A DNA stretch of 52,159 bases, from NCBI RefSeq assembly GCF_947504145.1, contig NZ_CANNGQ010000008.1, forward strand, positions 1 through 52,159, written 5' to 3'. Of this stretch, positions 21,230-31,269 are shown piece by piece (the stretch's first letter is position 1; every line of letters begins with the position of its first letter). The DNA comes from an uncultured Microbulbifer sp. (GTDB lineage: Bacteria; Pseudomonadota; Gammaproteobacteria; Pseudomonadales; Cellvibrionaceae). The notes under the pieces are model-generated. The model did not search any database. It had not been told where the DNA came from and saw nothing but the letters and a program-made list of their open reading frames with translations. A program made the position numbers and the translations under genes.

Positions 21230-22669
21230 ATGAAAAAAATAAAAAGCAGATCGGCCAAGGCGAACAGCGCCGGCCAGCAAAACCCCAGCTCCGGACGTCA
21301 AAAGGCTGAGGCTCAAGTGCCCACAGATGGTGTCGGCTGCCCCGAGGCCCCCACCAGTGTGTGGATTAATGTGTTTGCCCTGGCGGTGTCTCTGGCGGCG
21401 GTGGTGTGGCTGCGGGAGTACGGCCAGGATCTGACCGTGAGAACCCAGTCTCTGGTGATCGTGGCCGTCGCCCTGGCGCTGCCGATCATTGTGCTGGAAT
21501 GGCTGTTTCTCAAACCCTACCGCAATCCTTCTGCGGGGCTCGATTTCCGCCGCAAAAATCACAGTCTGCGCCGCACTGCAGTGAAGCTGCTGGGCTTTTA
21601 CCTGGCGGTGGGGTCCGTGGGCTTTGTGTACTGGTTGTTCCCGGAATATCACGGCTCCTTCTACGACAACTATTTCTCTGTAGTGCGCGCGGTATTGCCC
21701 TGGTGGATGCTGCTGGCGGTGCCCTATTTTTACCTTCTCGACGGTGCCATGGCCGAGCCCAAAGACAGCTACTGGCAGCTGGGCAGTTGGGTTCTGGGTA
21801 ATCGCAAGGGTGTTTCCGGCAAGGCGGTGGGGCAGCTATATCTCGGTTGGCTGGTGAAGTTGTTCTTCCTGCCGCTGATGTTCGTCTACATGGGCAACAA
21901 CCTGAACACACTGCTGAATTTTGAGTTCGAGCGTCTGTTCGGCAGCTTCAAAGCGGTGTTCGATTTCACCTTCAACTTCCTGTTTTACATTGACCTGCTG
22001 TTCGTGACCGTCGGTTATGTGTGCACCCTGCGCCTGTTTGATTCCCATATCCGCACCGCGGAACCCAGCTTTCTCGGCTGGGGGGTGGCCCTGATCGGCT
22101 ACCAGCCATTCTGGAGCCTGTTCTCCGGCACCTACCTGAAATACGACGACGCGCCAGCCTGGGGCTTCTGGTTCTGGGATACGCCGATGATGTACGGCAT
22201 CTGGGGCACAGGTATCCTGTTGCTGATCGCGATTTATGTATGGGCGAGTATCCCCTTCGGTATCCGTTTCTCTAATCTGACCCACCGGGGCATTCTCACC
22301 AACGGTCCGTACCGCTTTACCAAGCACCCGGCGTATATCAGCAAGAATATTTCCTGGTGGATGATCTCCATGCCATTTATGGTCAGCGCCAGTGGGCCCG
22401 AAGCTCTGCGGCACTCGCTGCTGCTGTTGCTGGTGAACTTCATTTATTTCATGCGCGCGCGCACTGAAGAGCGCCATCTGTCCTGGGACCCAACCTATGT
22501 GGCTTACGCGCGTTACATCGAACAGCGCGGCACCTTTGCTTTCCTCGGGCGGTGGTTACCTGTGCTGCGCTTCGGTCATGGCCGGTTGTTCAATTCTGGC
22601 GACAACACGCCAGCGGAACCTCTGATTTCGGGGTTGAAAGGCGGTCAAGCCCAGGCCGAACCGGCGTGA
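21230..22669 (+). CDS. ICMT/PEMT-like membrane methyltransferase family protein
   Basis: The 479-residue product has a charged N-terminus, then about ten membrane helices. Near the end (about 356-375) lies TNGPYRFTKHPAYISKNISW, which matches the cofactor-binding motif of the isoprenylcysteine carboxyl methyltransferase/phospholipid methyltransferase fold. EERHLSWDPTYVAYARY follows, the usual second motif (EE and YxxY). Bacterial members often have unknown substrates. It precedes a glycosyltransferase-like and a GtrA gene on the same strand, so a role in envelope lipid or glycan modification is possible but unproven. Confidence 0.75.
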   Translation: MKKIKSRSAKANSAGQQNPSSGRQKAEAQVPTDGVGCPEAPTSVWINVFALAVSLAAVVWLREYGQDLTVRTQSLVIVAVALALPIIVLEWLFLKPYRNPSAGLDFRRKNHSLRRTAVKLLGFYLAVGSVGFVYWLFPEYHGSFYDNYFSVVRAVLPWWMLLAVPYFYLLDGAMAEPKDSYWQLGSWVLGNRKGVSGKAVGQLYLGWLVKLFFLPLMFVYMGNNLNTLLNFEFERLFGSFKAVFDFTFNFLFYIDLLFVTVGYVCTLRLFDSHIRTAEPSFLGWGVALIGYQPFWSLFSGTYLKYDDAPAWGFWFWDTPMMYGIWGTGILLLIAIYVWASIPFGIRFSNLTHRGILTNGPYRFTKHPAYISKNISWWMISMPFMVSASGPEALRHSLLLLLVNFIYFMRARTEERHLSWDPTYVAYARYIEQRGTFAFLGRWLPVLRFGHGRLFNSGDNTPAEPLISGLKGGQAQAEPA

Positions 22670-22709
22670 GTGGGACGTTGTCCGCGTTCATTGCGGAAGG
22701 GCAGGAGCG

Positions 22710-24179
22710 ATGAAGTGGGGAAGTTTGTTTGAACAACCATTCGGGCAGCTGTTCCGGCATCGATACGGGTATCACCACAGATTGCCGTTGCTGCCCCCGG
22801 GGCTGACACAGGTCAATCGTCGCTGGTGGCTGTATGCGGGCTTGTACCTGTTGATCGCCATCGGGATCTGGCTGCGTGTAGACCAGATTTTTGCCTATAA
22901 CCCGATCCACCATATCTGGAGCGACCCCCAGCGGCACTGGGAGCAGGGCACTGAAACCCTGCGCACCGACCCTATGACCCTCACCGATCCGGTGATGTAT
23001 CAGCTCTATATCGGACTGCTCGCCAAGATGACCTTGGGCGAACCCTTGCTGATTGCGCTGTACACGGCGCTGTTGGCCTGCGTTACTCCCTGGATCTGGT
23101 ACCGCTTCGCCCGCGAATTACTACCCGGCCGCCTGCAGGCAACGGCGGTGTGGGCGGCTATCTCTCTACTGCCATCCTGGATTGCCATCTACAGCTATTT
23201 CATGCAGGAGACGCTCCTGCTGCCGCTGCTGGGTGCGGCTCTCTACGCGACCTGGCGCTGTCGCCGCAAACAGACGCTGGCCAGCTTTATGCTTATGGTG
23301 GGCTTTTGGATTGCCGCGGGCCTGACTCGCGGTATTGCGATTCCGTTTGCCGCCGTGGCGACAACTTGGCTGTGGCTGATCCAGCCGCAAAAAGTGGCCA
23401 AGGCTGGCTACTGCCTGCTGCTGTTGTTGCTGGTGATGGGGCCGCTCACTATTCGCAGTCACGCCGCCATGAACCTGCTGTCGCCTCATGGTATCGGCCA
23501 GTTGAATGCGCTGTATGTGCGCTCCGGAAACCGTGAAATCGGGATTGATTACAGTCGCGAAGGTGCCCGCTGGACCTACGGGTTTGGCTCGCCGTCCACG
23601 GGAGAAAAGCCTTTCGCGCCGCTGAGCGACTGGACCACGGCACGGGAAGGGCGGGTACACGCGCGGGTGCGTATCGAGCACGCCAGCGAAGACTGGGCAC
23701 GGGCGATGAACCGCTATCCCATGACGCTGGACCGATATCTGTTCCTGGCTAAAGAAAACCTTATCTATTTATTTTTCGGTTCTTCCTGGCCGGACAATAA
23801 TCGCGAGCGTTGGTTGGAAGCGGTAAACCACCACAGCCGCTGGATATGGACGCCTGCCACGCTGCTGCTGTTGCTGGGTACGGCATTACTGTGGTGTCGG
23901 CTCGGCAATGCGCGACTGCTGGCGGTGCTCTTATTTACCTGGATACTGGTGCAGGGGTTTTTGCCGCTTGCGGTCAACGAAGGGCGCTATCGCAAACCGC
24001 TGGAGGGGATACTGTTGGTGCAGGCGGTAGTGCTGGTTGCGGCACTGCGCCGACGGAAGCCGTCGATTGCGCAAGAGAACGCAGAGCACATGGCACTGCC
24101 GGAGTCGGAAAAGGTACCCGGGGACGCGACAGCGGGCGTTGAAATGGACGTGCCGGAAAAAGAGCCGGTTCTGGTTTGA
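22710..24179 (+). CDS. GT-C type membrane glycosyltransferase-like protein
   Basis: The 489-residue product is an integral membrane protein with about ten helices. After the first helix it has a loop with an acidic pair region (IWLRVDQIFAYNPIHHIWSDPQRHW, around 52-76), the placement of the catalytic Asp in GT39/ArnT-like enzymes that use polyprenyl-linked sugars. A long extracytoplasmic segment lies at about 255-350. The ATG is preceded by AGGAG. I do not recognise a named gene. The following GtrA gene, a flippase-type partner of such enzymes, supports a lipid-linked sugar transfer role. Confidence 0.6.
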   Translation: MKWGSLFEQPFGQLFRHRYGYHHRLPLLPPGLTQVNRRWWLYAGLYLLIAIGIWLRVDQIFAYNPIHHIWSDPQRHWEQGTETLRTDPMTLTDPVMYQLYIGLLAKMTLGEPLLIALYTALLACVTPWIWYRFARELLPGRLQATAVWAAISLLPSWIAIYSYFMQETLLLPLLGAALYATWRCRRKQTLASFMLMVGFWIAAGLTRGIAIPFAAVATTWLWLIQPQKVAKAGYCLLLLLLVMGPLTIRSHAAMNLLSPHGIGQLNALYVRSGNREIGIDYSREGARWTYGFGSPSTGEKPFAPLSDWTTAREGRVHARVRIEHASEDWARAMNRYPMTLDRYLFLAKENLIYLFFGSSWPDNNRERWLEAVNHHSRWIWTPATLLLLLGTALLWCRLGNARLLAVLLFTWILVQGFLPLAVNEGRYRKPLEGILLVQAVVLVAALRRRKPSIAQENAEHMALPESEKVPGDATAGVEMDVPEKEPVLV

Positions 24180-24248
24180 CTCCATGCAAAACCCTGAACC
24201 CGTAAAAAACAGGAAAGTGCACAACATATACTCGCTCGGGAGGCGTCA

Positions 24249-24644
24249 ATGCTGAGGCTGATCGGGCGGTTCGGCAGCTTTGTTGCGGTAGGTGGCTTCG
24301 CCACCGCGACGCAGTACCTTGCGCTGGTTATGCTGATCGAGCTGGCCGAGGTGGCGCCGGTCTGGGCGTCGGCCCTGGCATACGGTTGTGGTGCGCTCGT
24401 CAGTTACCTGCTGAATTTTCATATCACCTTCCGCGGCCGGGCAGGGCACCGCCAGGCTCTGCCGCGATTTGTGGTGGTGGTTGGCGTGGGGCTGGGGGTG
24501 AACACCCTGTGCTTCTATCTGGTGCTGGTGGTGACCCCGTATCTGATTGCCCAGGTTGTGGCGACGCTGGTCACATTGTTCAGCAACTACCTTTTGCACC
24601 ACTTGTGGATCTACCGAGAAGAGACCAGTCCGCAAACATACTGA
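24249..24644 (+). CDS. GtrA family membrane protein
   Basis: The 131-residue product has four membrane helices and typical GtrA patterns: FVAVGGFATATQY in helix 1, ALAYGCGALVSYLLNFHITF in helix 2 and LFSNYLLHHLWIYRE at the end. GtrA proteins are thought to move undecaprenyl-linked sugars across the inner membrane. The start has GGGAGG upstream. It lies 69 bp after the GT-C-like gene and converges with nadC. Confidence 0.85.
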   Translation: MLRLIGRFGSFVAVGGFATATQYLALVMLIELAEVAPVWASALAYGCGALVSYLLNFHITFRGRAGHRQALPRFVVVVGVGLGVNTLCFYLVLVVTPYLIAQVVATLVTLFSNYLLHHLWIYREETSPQTY

Positions 24645-24671
24645 GTTATGCAGATGCGGCCGGCTTGCCTA

Positions 24672-25529
24672 TTACTCCTCGATCAGTCGCAGTGACAGAT
24701 CAATGGCGCGCAGGTGTTTGGTGAGGCTGCCGGAAGATATGTAATCCACCGCCAACCCTGAGAGTTGCTGCAGGCGCTCTTCGTTCACACTGCCGGATAT
24801 CTCAATCTTCGCGCGCCCCTCGGCCAGTTTGAGGGCGTCTGCCGTCATCTCGTCGGTAAACTCATCCAGCATGATCACATCGGCTCCTGCGTCCAGCGCC
24901 TGGGACAGCTCAGCAATGCTTTCTACTTCCACTTCGACCAGTGCGCCCGGTTTGATCTGGTGTGCCTGTCGGACCGCATTGTCGATGCCGCCGGCAGCGG
25001 TAATATGGTTTTCTTTGATCAAAAAGGCATCAAAAAGGCCGATGCGATGATTGTCGCAACCGCCGCACAGCACCGCGTATTTTTGCGCAGTGCGCAGGCC
25101 CGGAATGGTTTTGCGGGTATCCAGAATCTTGATCTCGGAGCCCTTGGTCAGCGCAGCATAGGTTGCCGCGGTGGTCGCAGTGCCTGAAAGCGTTTGCACA
25201 AAGTTCAGCGCGGACCGCTCGCCGGTCAGAATGCTTCTTGCGTTGCCAGCCAGTTCAAATAGTGTACTGTCAGCGTGCACTCGCTCACCGTCTTGCACAT
25301 ACCAGATCACCTCCAGCGCTGGATCCAGCTGGCGGAACACCTCGTCCACCCAGGCCTTGCCACAAAAGACACAGTCTTCCCGGGTGATTACGCGGGCGCG
25401 CGCCTGACGCTCTGCGGGAATCAATTGTGCAGTGATATCCCCATCGCCAACATCCTCGGCCAGGGCCTCGCGCACGCTGCGTTCGATGTCTTTCAGTAAG
25501 TTTGGGATATTGGCGGTGGCTGGAGTCAT
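24672..25529 (-). CDS. nadC: Nicotinate-nucleotide pyrophosphorylase (carboxylating)
   Basis: NadC converts quinolinate and PRPP to nicotinate mononucleotide in NAD synthesis. The 285-residue product has [14 protein letters not shown] near the N-terminus, [18 protein letters not shown] (about 136-153), [20 protein letters not shown] (about 157-176) and VEVESIAEL, all conserved in the family. It is alone on the minus strand; DUF1631 genes diverge from it. Confidence 0.96.
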   Translation of the reverse strand: MTPATANIPNLLKDIERSVREALAEDVGDGDITAQLIPAERQARARVITREDCVFCGKAWVDEVFRQLDPALEVIWYVQDGERVHADSTLFELAGNARSILTGERSALNFVQTLSGTATTAATYAALTKGSEIKILDTRKTIPGLRTAQKYAVLCGGCDNHRIGLFDAFLIKENHITAAGGIDNAVRQAHQIKPGALVEVEVESIAELSQALDAGADVIMLDEFTDEMTADALKLAEGRAKIEISGSVNEERLQQLSGLAVDYISSGSLTKHLRAIDLSLRLIEE

Positions 25530-25945
25530 GTGAAATCCTCGAATATGGCGGTGCGCATACTAGCAAAATGTAGCGCGCTGCTGTCAGCCGTGCATAGCCT
25601 GTGGGGTGGCCGACAGAAAGTGTTCATTCTGGTGAGATTGTGAGCGACACCGACCGAGCGTCAGCGATGCTTGTGACGATGGTCTCAAATACCCTCAAAT
25701 ATACAGGCGCCAGCGACGATACGGTTGTGCTATTGGCGCGGTAGTCCGTAGAATCTACCGTCGACCAAAATCGCTTGGTCCGCGCAGGGGATCCCGGAGT
25801 TGTAATGTACCGGGTGGGTTTCCCCGCAGGCTCGAACAACAAATAAACAGGTTCGCAGCTGGTTTCCCAGAGCCATCTGCGGTTGCATCTCCCGGCAGCC
25901 CTTGTAGTTCCCCGTAGCGGGGCGGCCGGCCAAGGCTATGTGGCA
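25530..25945. other. Gene-free divergent region between nadC and the first DUF1631 gene
   Basis: The gap of about 415 bp should contain the nadC promoter (minus) and that of the DUF1631 gene (plus). I see no RNA gene, terminator or recognisable operator. A frame open from 25883 into the next gene exists but has no ribosome site at its first ATG. Confidence 0.4.
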
Positions 25946-28225
25946 ATGAAAGACTCCAATAACGTGGTATCCATGCAGGGTGTGTACAAGGAGCAGCAGA
26001 GAGAGGCCAAGCGCACTCTCAGCCTGCCCGCATCCGTAACCGCTGTAAGGGACAAGGCCCAGGCACTGCTCGCCGAGCAGGCCAAGCTGGTCTTTGCCAA
26101 AGTGGACGATTCGCTGTTTGCCATGGCCGAGAAGGCCCACGGCCAGGAAGAACAGGACGGCCTGTTCCAGGCGCTGCGCCTGTTGCGGGTTGAGCGCCGC
26201 AAAGTGGTTGAGCGCTTTTCCGTGAATCTGGGTAGCGCATTCCTGGTGCGTGAATCGTCTACCGATGAAAAGGACGATCCGTATTCTGCGGACAACCTGT
26301 CTCTGGTACACAACGACGATCTTGAGCAACTGGTGGCCGTGGATACCATGGTGGCCAATGCAAAACGGGATTTTTCCGAGCCGCTCACCGAGATTTCCCT
26401 GCGTCTGAACACGCTTCTCTCCGTCAGAATCTACGACAAGAACAATCCCATTGGCCCGGACGCGATCTGCGATGCGTTTATTGAGGCTTGCCGTCCGCTG
26501 GACCTGCATATTCGCGCGCGTTTGACCCTGCTCAAAAAATTCGAGCAGCTGGTGATGGTGAATCTGGGTAAGCTGTACGAGCAGTGCAACGATCTATTCG
26601 TTGACCACGGTGTATTGCCGTCTCTGAAGCAGCAACGCCGTGCGGCGCGCCAACAGCGCCCGGCGCCGCGGACTCAGGGTATGCAGGGCGGGCAGCAAGC
26701 ACCGGACTCGTCATATTCCAACAGCGGCTCAGCGCCAGTGGGCGGACACGGCCTGGTGCCGCTGGGCGCTGGTGTTGCGCCGATGCCCCCGCAAGATCTG
26801 CTGACGCACCTGGGGGCACTGCAGAGCCACCTCCCGGAAAGCTATGAAGGCGAAGAAATCCAGCTGCTGAATGTCGGCAATCTGCTTCAGCAGCGCCTGA
26901 TGGAAGTGCGTCAGTCTGCGTCACTGGCAAAAATGGACAGTGACATCATCAAGCTGGTCGAGATGTTGTTTTCCTTCATCCTCGAAGATCGCAATCTCGC
27001 CGAACCGATCAAGTCCCAGTTGGGGCGTTTGCAATTGCCCTTATTGAAAGTGGCCATTGCCGATAAATCCTTCTTCAGTAAGGGCGGGCACCCCGCGCGC
27101 AAGCTGCTGAACGAACTGGCGGATGCCGCCACCGGCTGGCAGGCCAAAGACAATTACCAGTCCGACCCGCTGTTCAAGAAGATCAGCGAGGTCGTAGCCA
27201 GAGTTCTGGCGGAGTTCGACCAGGACATCAATATTTTCTCCACACTGCTGGAGTCCTTTCGCGAGTTCATCCTGCGTGAGCGCAAGCGCGCAGAAAAGCT
27301 GGAGCGACGGATTGTTGATGAGGCCGATGGCAAGGCAAAAACCCAGGCTGCCAGGGCGCGTGTGTCTGCGGTAATGGACGCGTTGATGGCGGAGCGTGAT
27401 CTGCCGCCGGTTGTCTCTGAGTGGTTGGAGAAAGTTTGGTCCAACATGCTGTTCCTGACCTGCATTAAAGAGGGGACAGACAGTGAAAGCTGGAACCGCG
27501 ATGTACGCACCGCAAGGGATCTTGTGTGGAGCGTGCACGCCCCCATGCCAGATAGTCGCAAGCAGTTGCTGGGCCTGTTGCCTGCCCTGCAAGAGCGGCT
27601 GAAGGCCGGTGTTGAGGCGGTTTCTCTGAATACCTTCGATGCCCGCCGTATGTTCACCGGGCTGAAGGAGGTGTATCGGGAGCGTTTTGCGCTGGCGCAG
27701 CGCATCGCCGAAGAGCGCAGCCGCAAGGCACGCGACGAAGTGCGTGACGAAGTAAATGAAGAACGCAGCAATGACGCCGAAGTGGTGCAGGCGGAAGCTG
27801 CTCAGATTGAAGTCACCGAGGTGCAACCCGCAGAACCTGTTGTCGAGCTTCCGCAAATGGAAGAGCTGGAGCAGGTGGTTGCCAAGGCGGAAGTTGCAGT
27901 GGAGTCTGCCAGTGAAGCGGAGGCGCTTTCACAGAGTGATTCCCATTGGCAGCAGACCTTCCGCTTGGCGCAGGGCAGCTGGTTTGAGCTCAAACGCGGT
28001 GATGAAGAACAGTTCCGCTGTCGCCTCGCGGCGGTAATCAAGGACATCGACCAGTTTATTTTTGTGAACCGCAACGGTGCCAAGGTTGCTGAATTTACCC
28101 GAATGGAGCTAGCGCATGCACTGCGTAATGCGCAACTGATGCCGTTGGATGACGGTATGCTGTTCGAGCGCGCGCTTCAGTCGGTGATTGGCACCGTGCG
28201 CAAGTCCCGCGGCGAGATGAGCTGA
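25946..28225 (+). CDS. DUF1631 family protein, paralogue 1
   Basis: The 759-residue product matches DUF1631 proteins, sometimes mislabelled thymidine phosphorylase. The N-terminal part has KVDDSLFAMAEKAHGQEEQDGLF (a segment of this, about 50-75) and many helices. A Gln/Gly/Pro-rich linker lies at about 225-280. The core includes FSFILEDRNLAEPIKSQLG and KSFFSKGGHPARKLLNELAD. The last 95 residues (WQQTFRLAQGSWFEL to the end) look like a small beta-barrel of PilZ type; that is inference. I prefer the ATG at 25946, with AAGG 10 nt upstream. It is followed 405 bp later by a paralogue. Confidence 0.85.
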   Translation: MKDSNNVVSMQGVYKEQQREAKRTLSLPASVTAVRDKAQALLAEQAKLVFAKVDDSLFAMAEKAHGQEEQDGLFQALRLLRVERRKVVERFSVNLGSAFLVRESSTDEKDDPYSADNLSLVHNDDLEQLVAVDTMVANAKRDFSEPLTEISLRLNTLLSVRIYDKNNPIGPDAICDAFIEACRPLDLHIRARLTLLKKFEQLVMVNLGKLYEQCNDLFVDHGVLPSLKQQRRAARQQRPAPRTQGMQGGQQAPDSSYSNSGSAPVGGHGLVPLGAGVAPMPPQDLLTHLGALQSHLPESYEGEEIQLLNVGNLLQQRLMEVRQSASLAKMDSDIIKLVEMLFSFILEDRNLAEPIKSQLGRLQLPLLKVAIADKSFFSKGGHPARKLLNELADAATGWQAKDNYQSDPLFKKISEVVARVLAEFDQDINIFSTLLESFREFILRERKRAEKLERRIVDEADGKAKTQAARARVSAVMDALMAERDLPPVVSEWLEKVWSNMLFLTCIKEGTDSESWNRDVRTARDLVWSVHAPMPDSRKQLLGLLPALQERLKAGVEAVSLNTFDARRMFTGLKEVYRERFALAQRIAEERSRKARDEVRDEVNEERSNDAEVVQAEAAQIEVTEVQPAEPVVELPQMEELEQVVAKAEVAVESASEAEALSQSDSHWQQTFRLAQGSWFELKRGDEEQFRCRLAAVIKDIDQFIFVNRNGAKVAEFTRMELAHALRNAQLMPLDDGMLFERALQSVIGTVRKSRGEMS

Positions 28226-28630
28226 TTCTGGCGGGCGACATTTTTTGCTCGCCCGTCAGGACTAGAGTTCGTAATAAAACTGAAATATTTGTCAGTTAAA
28301 TCCTCTATTTGGCGGTGAACTTTGTTTGCCGCACTCCCTTTTGCGCAAGTACCCTCCTGACTTTTGTGACTCCCGATTAAGTTCCTACTTTTTTTAGGGG
28401 AATTGGCCCTAATTGGCACTTGCGTGTCGTATTTGTTTGCCGGATATTGAGCAATAGTTCTAATTTTTCAGGCGCAAACCACTTGATCCGCGATAGAGTG
28501 TGCCTTACGAGAAAGATTGAATTGAATATTGCCGGTTTGATTCGGCGTTCCCCATGTGGATGTTTTGGGGTTGGAACGATGAAATCCGCAGCAAGCACGC
28601 TCTGAGTCGATGCCAGGAGGGCAAAGAACA
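28226..28630 (+). other. Gene-free spacer between the two DUF1631 genes
   Basis: About 400 bp without a convincing gene. It begins with a 9-bp GC-rich hairpin (GGCGGGCGA/TCGCCCGTC, 28229-28258) that may end transcription of paralogue 1, though no T run follows. The remainder is AT-rich compared with its flanks and probably holds the promoter of paralogue 2. I cannot point to a reliable -35/-10 pair. Confidence 0.45.
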
Positions 28631-31075
28631 GTGAACAGGGACGATATGGACCAGAACAAGAACGAACTTTTTGTTATTACCGGTGGTGTCTCGAGTGGAC
28701 GAGAGTCCGGGGCTCGCCCTCACTCACGCGCCGGTGCCTCAAGGCAGCTTTCCAAAACCGTGAATCTGATTAATCAAAAAACAATACAGTGGGTACAGGC
28801 GCGGGCTGAAGAAGTGTTTGCCCAGGTAGACGATTCCCTGTTTGCCATGGCGGAGAAGGCGCATCAGCAGGATGAGCAGGATCGTCTGTTTCACGCCATC
28901 CGCGCCCTGCGAGTGGAACTCAGCGATCTGGTGGACGGGTTTTGCGATGGGGTGGAAGACCGCTTTCGTAACCCGCGCAATGACCACCCGGATGAAGAGG
29001 GGGTTGGCAGTGAGGCCTCACTGAAAAGCCTGTCGTTGGTGAATGACGAAGACCTGGAGCAGCAGGTCGCTATCCGCACCATGATTTCCAATATCAAGCG
29101 CGATCATGCGGAATCCATCGCCGCGTTGTCGCTGCGTCTGGATACCCTGCTTCCGTGTAAAGTTTACGATGAGAACCTACCCCTGGGGCCGGCGGCCATT
29201 TGTGCGGCGTTTGCCGAGGTTCTAGAGGACGTCGATATCGCACTGCGCGCGCGGATGACGGTATTCAAGAAATTTGAACTGCACCTGGTCAATCGACTTG
29301 GCGAGCTCTACGACAGCTGCAATAGCCTGCTGATCGAGCAGGGTGTGTTGCCCACGATTGAAGACCCATTGCGTCATCGCAATCGCAATGGTGGGCGCTC
29401 GCCCCAGTCCACAGTATCGGGAGGGCAGAGTGCCCAGGCTTCGCTGCCGCCGGATGGGCAGATGGCAGGAGCCTATGGTGCTGGGGGGCCTGGTGGTGCT
29501 CAGCCCGCTAGCGCCCAACTCAATAGCTCTTATGCGTCAGCTGCCGGCTCTGGCGGAGCTATGGCCTCCGGTGGCGGTTACGGGCTGATGCCCGCAGGGT
29601 CCGGTGCAGCGCCCATGGCGACACCGGCGCTGTTCCAGCAACTGGGTCAGTTCCAGATGTCGCTGCCGGTACAGTCGGCGCCCGCAGGGCAGCTGGTCAA
29701 CGTTACCGAGCTGCTGCAGGAGCACCTGAAGGCGAGCAACCAGAGCGCATCCCTTCACGAGCTGGATAGCGAAGTCATACGTCTGGTGGATATGCTGTTT
29801 TCCTTTATGCTGGAAGACCGCAATCTGGCGGAGCCGGTCAAGGCCCAGTTGATCCGGCTGCAGTTGCCAATGCTCAAGCTGGCGGTTGCCGACAAGGCAT
29901 TTTTCAGCAAGGGCGGGCACCCGGCACGGCGTCTGCTGAATGAAATGGCCGATGCCGCCATCGGCTGGCAGCCGGGCGAAAATTATCTCAACGACCCGCT
30001 CTACCGGGAAATCAGTACCATCGTCGACGGCGTACTGGCGGAGTATGACGAGGATGATCAGGTGTTCGTCCGTCTGCTGGAAACCTTCCGCGAGTTTTCC
30101 GTGCGCGAGCGCAAGCGGGCGGCGGTTATGGAGCGCCGGACTATTGATGAGGCGCAGGGCGCGGCCCGTGTAGAAGCCGCCAAAACCCGCGTAGCCGCCG
30201 TTTTTGATGCGCTGACCGCGGAGCGCAAGCTGCCTAAAATCGTACACGAGTGGCTGACCCGGGTATGGAGCAGCATTCTTTTCCGTACCTGCCTGAAAGA
30301 AGGTACCGGTAGTGGCCTGTGGCGTCAGCATGTACTCACTGCGCGGGACCTGATCTGGAGTGTGGTGGCGCCGATGCCCGAGAGCAGCGTAAAAATGCGC
30401 CGTTTGCTGCCAGACCTGAAAAAGCGCCTGCAGCAGGGAGCGCAATCCCTGTCGTTGGGGGCGGGTGATCAGCAGCGCCTGTTGGCTGGCTTGGAAGCGC
30501 TCTATCAGGAGCGGCAGAAGCTCGGCGAGCGGGTTGAGTCCGAGCGCGAACGCAGGACCCGGGAACGTCTGGTTCAGGAGCTGCGGCGCGAAGCGGATAG
30601 TATCCTGTCCATCCCGGTCGAAGAGGCGGATGTGGCTACGCTGGAGAGCGAGGCGGAAGTCGCCCAGGATGAGGTGAGGGAGCTGCCCGCTGGTGAAAAA
30701 GCGCTGCCGGCGGTGGAAGAGATTCAACGGGTGGTGAGCCAGGCGACAGTCGGTGCGTCACCGAAAGTCAAACCCGTGCCTCAGGACGACCACCACTGGC
30801 AACAGACCTACCATCTGAAAGACAGCTGGTTTCTGCTGCGTCATCCGGAAAAGCTTCCGGTACGCTGTCGTTTGGCGGCCATCATCAGTGACCTGGACCA
30901 GTTTATGTTTGTGAACCGCCAGGGCGCCAAAGTGGGGGTTTACACCCGACTCGAGCTGGCCCATGCGCTGCGCAATGAAGAGCTGTTGCCGCTGGAGCAG
31001 GGGCCTCTGTTTGAGCGGGCCCTGGAGTATGTGGTTGGTCACTGCGGGGAAAGTAAAATAGAGATCCATGTCTGA
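28631..31075 (+). CDS. DUF1631 family protein, paralogue 2
   Basis: The 814-residue product is a tandem paralogue of the preceding gene. The same landmarks occur in the same order: VDDSLFAMAEKAHQQDEQD (about 63-81), a Gly/Ala/Gln-rich linker (about 250-330, longer than in paralogue 1), FSFMLEDRNLAEPVKAQL, KAFFSKGGHPARRLLNEMAD, and the C-terminal WQQTYHLKDSWFLLR...RCRLAAIISDLDQFMFVNRQGAKV beta-rich domain. GTG at 28631 has AGGAGG 10 nt upstream. ATG at 28610 (no ribosome site) and ATG at 28646 are alternatives. A terminator follows 34 bp after the stop. Confidence 0.85.
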   Translation: MNRDDMDQNKNELFVITGGVSSGRESGARPHSRAGASRQLSKTVNLINQKTIQWVQARAEEVFAQVDDSLFAMAEKAHQQDEQDRLFHAIRALRVELSDLVDGFCDGVEDRFRNPRNDHPDEEGVGSEASLKSLSLVNDEDLEQQVAIRTMISNIKRDHAESIAALSLRLDTLLPCKVYDENLPLGPAAICAAFAEVLEDVDIALRARMTVFKKFELHLVNRLGELYDSCNSLLIEQGVLPTIEDPLRHRNRNGGRSPQSTVSGGQSAQASLPPDGQMAGAYGAGGPGGAQPASAQLNSSYASAAGSGGAMASGGGYGLMPAGSGAAPMATPALFQQLGQFQMSLPVQSAPAGQLVNVTELLQEHLKASNQSASLHELDSEVIRLVDMLFSFMLEDRNLAEPVKAQLIRLQLPMLKLAVADKAFFSKGGHPARRLLNEMADAAIGWQPGENYLNDPLYREISTIVDGVLAEYDEDDQVFVRLLETFREFSVRERKRAAVMERRTIDEAQGAARVEAAKTRVAAVFDALTAERKLPKIVHEWLTRVWSSILFRTCLKEGTGSGLWRQHVLTARDLIWSVVAPMPESSVKMRRLLPDLKKRLQQGAQSLSLGAGDQQRLLAGLEALYQERQKLGERVESERERRTRERLVQELRREADSILSIPVEEADVATLESEAEVAQDEVRELPAGEKALPAVEEIQRVVSQATVGASPKVKPVPQDDHHWQQTYHLKDSWFLLRHPEKLPVRCRLAAIISDLDQFMFVNRQGAKVGVYTRLELAHALRNEELLPLEQGPLFERALEYVVGHCGESKIEIHV

Positions 31076-31108
31076 GCCCCCGCGGGCGGAGCGGCATGGA
31101 GCGAGATG

Positions 31109-31134
31109 AAAGCCGGGGTATCCCGGCTTTTCTT
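31109..31134 (+). terminator. Intrinsic terminator after DUF1631 paralogue 2
   Basis: AAAGCCGGG and CCCGGCTTT form a 9-bp stem with a short loop, followed by TTCTTT. It separates the DUF1631 pair from ampD. Confidence 0.85.
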
Positions 31135-31269
31135 TGTCTGGGTTTTATTTTCTATACTGCATCACGCGCATTCGGTGGGGCGGATGCCCATTATTTGACA
31201 CGGCTATTGGCAGTTGCTTCTTCGCTTCCATAAAATACCCCTCTGCTCAATTCCCGCGGGGTCGCGTTT

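Noticed and set aside
28421..28440. Possible sigma-54 promoter (TTGGCACTTGCGTGT)
   Set aside because: The GC element spacing to a TTGCA-type -12 does not fit the TGGCAC-N5-TTGCA consensus.
28579..28605. An 8-codon upstream frame (MKSAASTL) before DUF1631 paralogue 2
   Set aside because: Too short to support from sequence alone and without a ribosome site.
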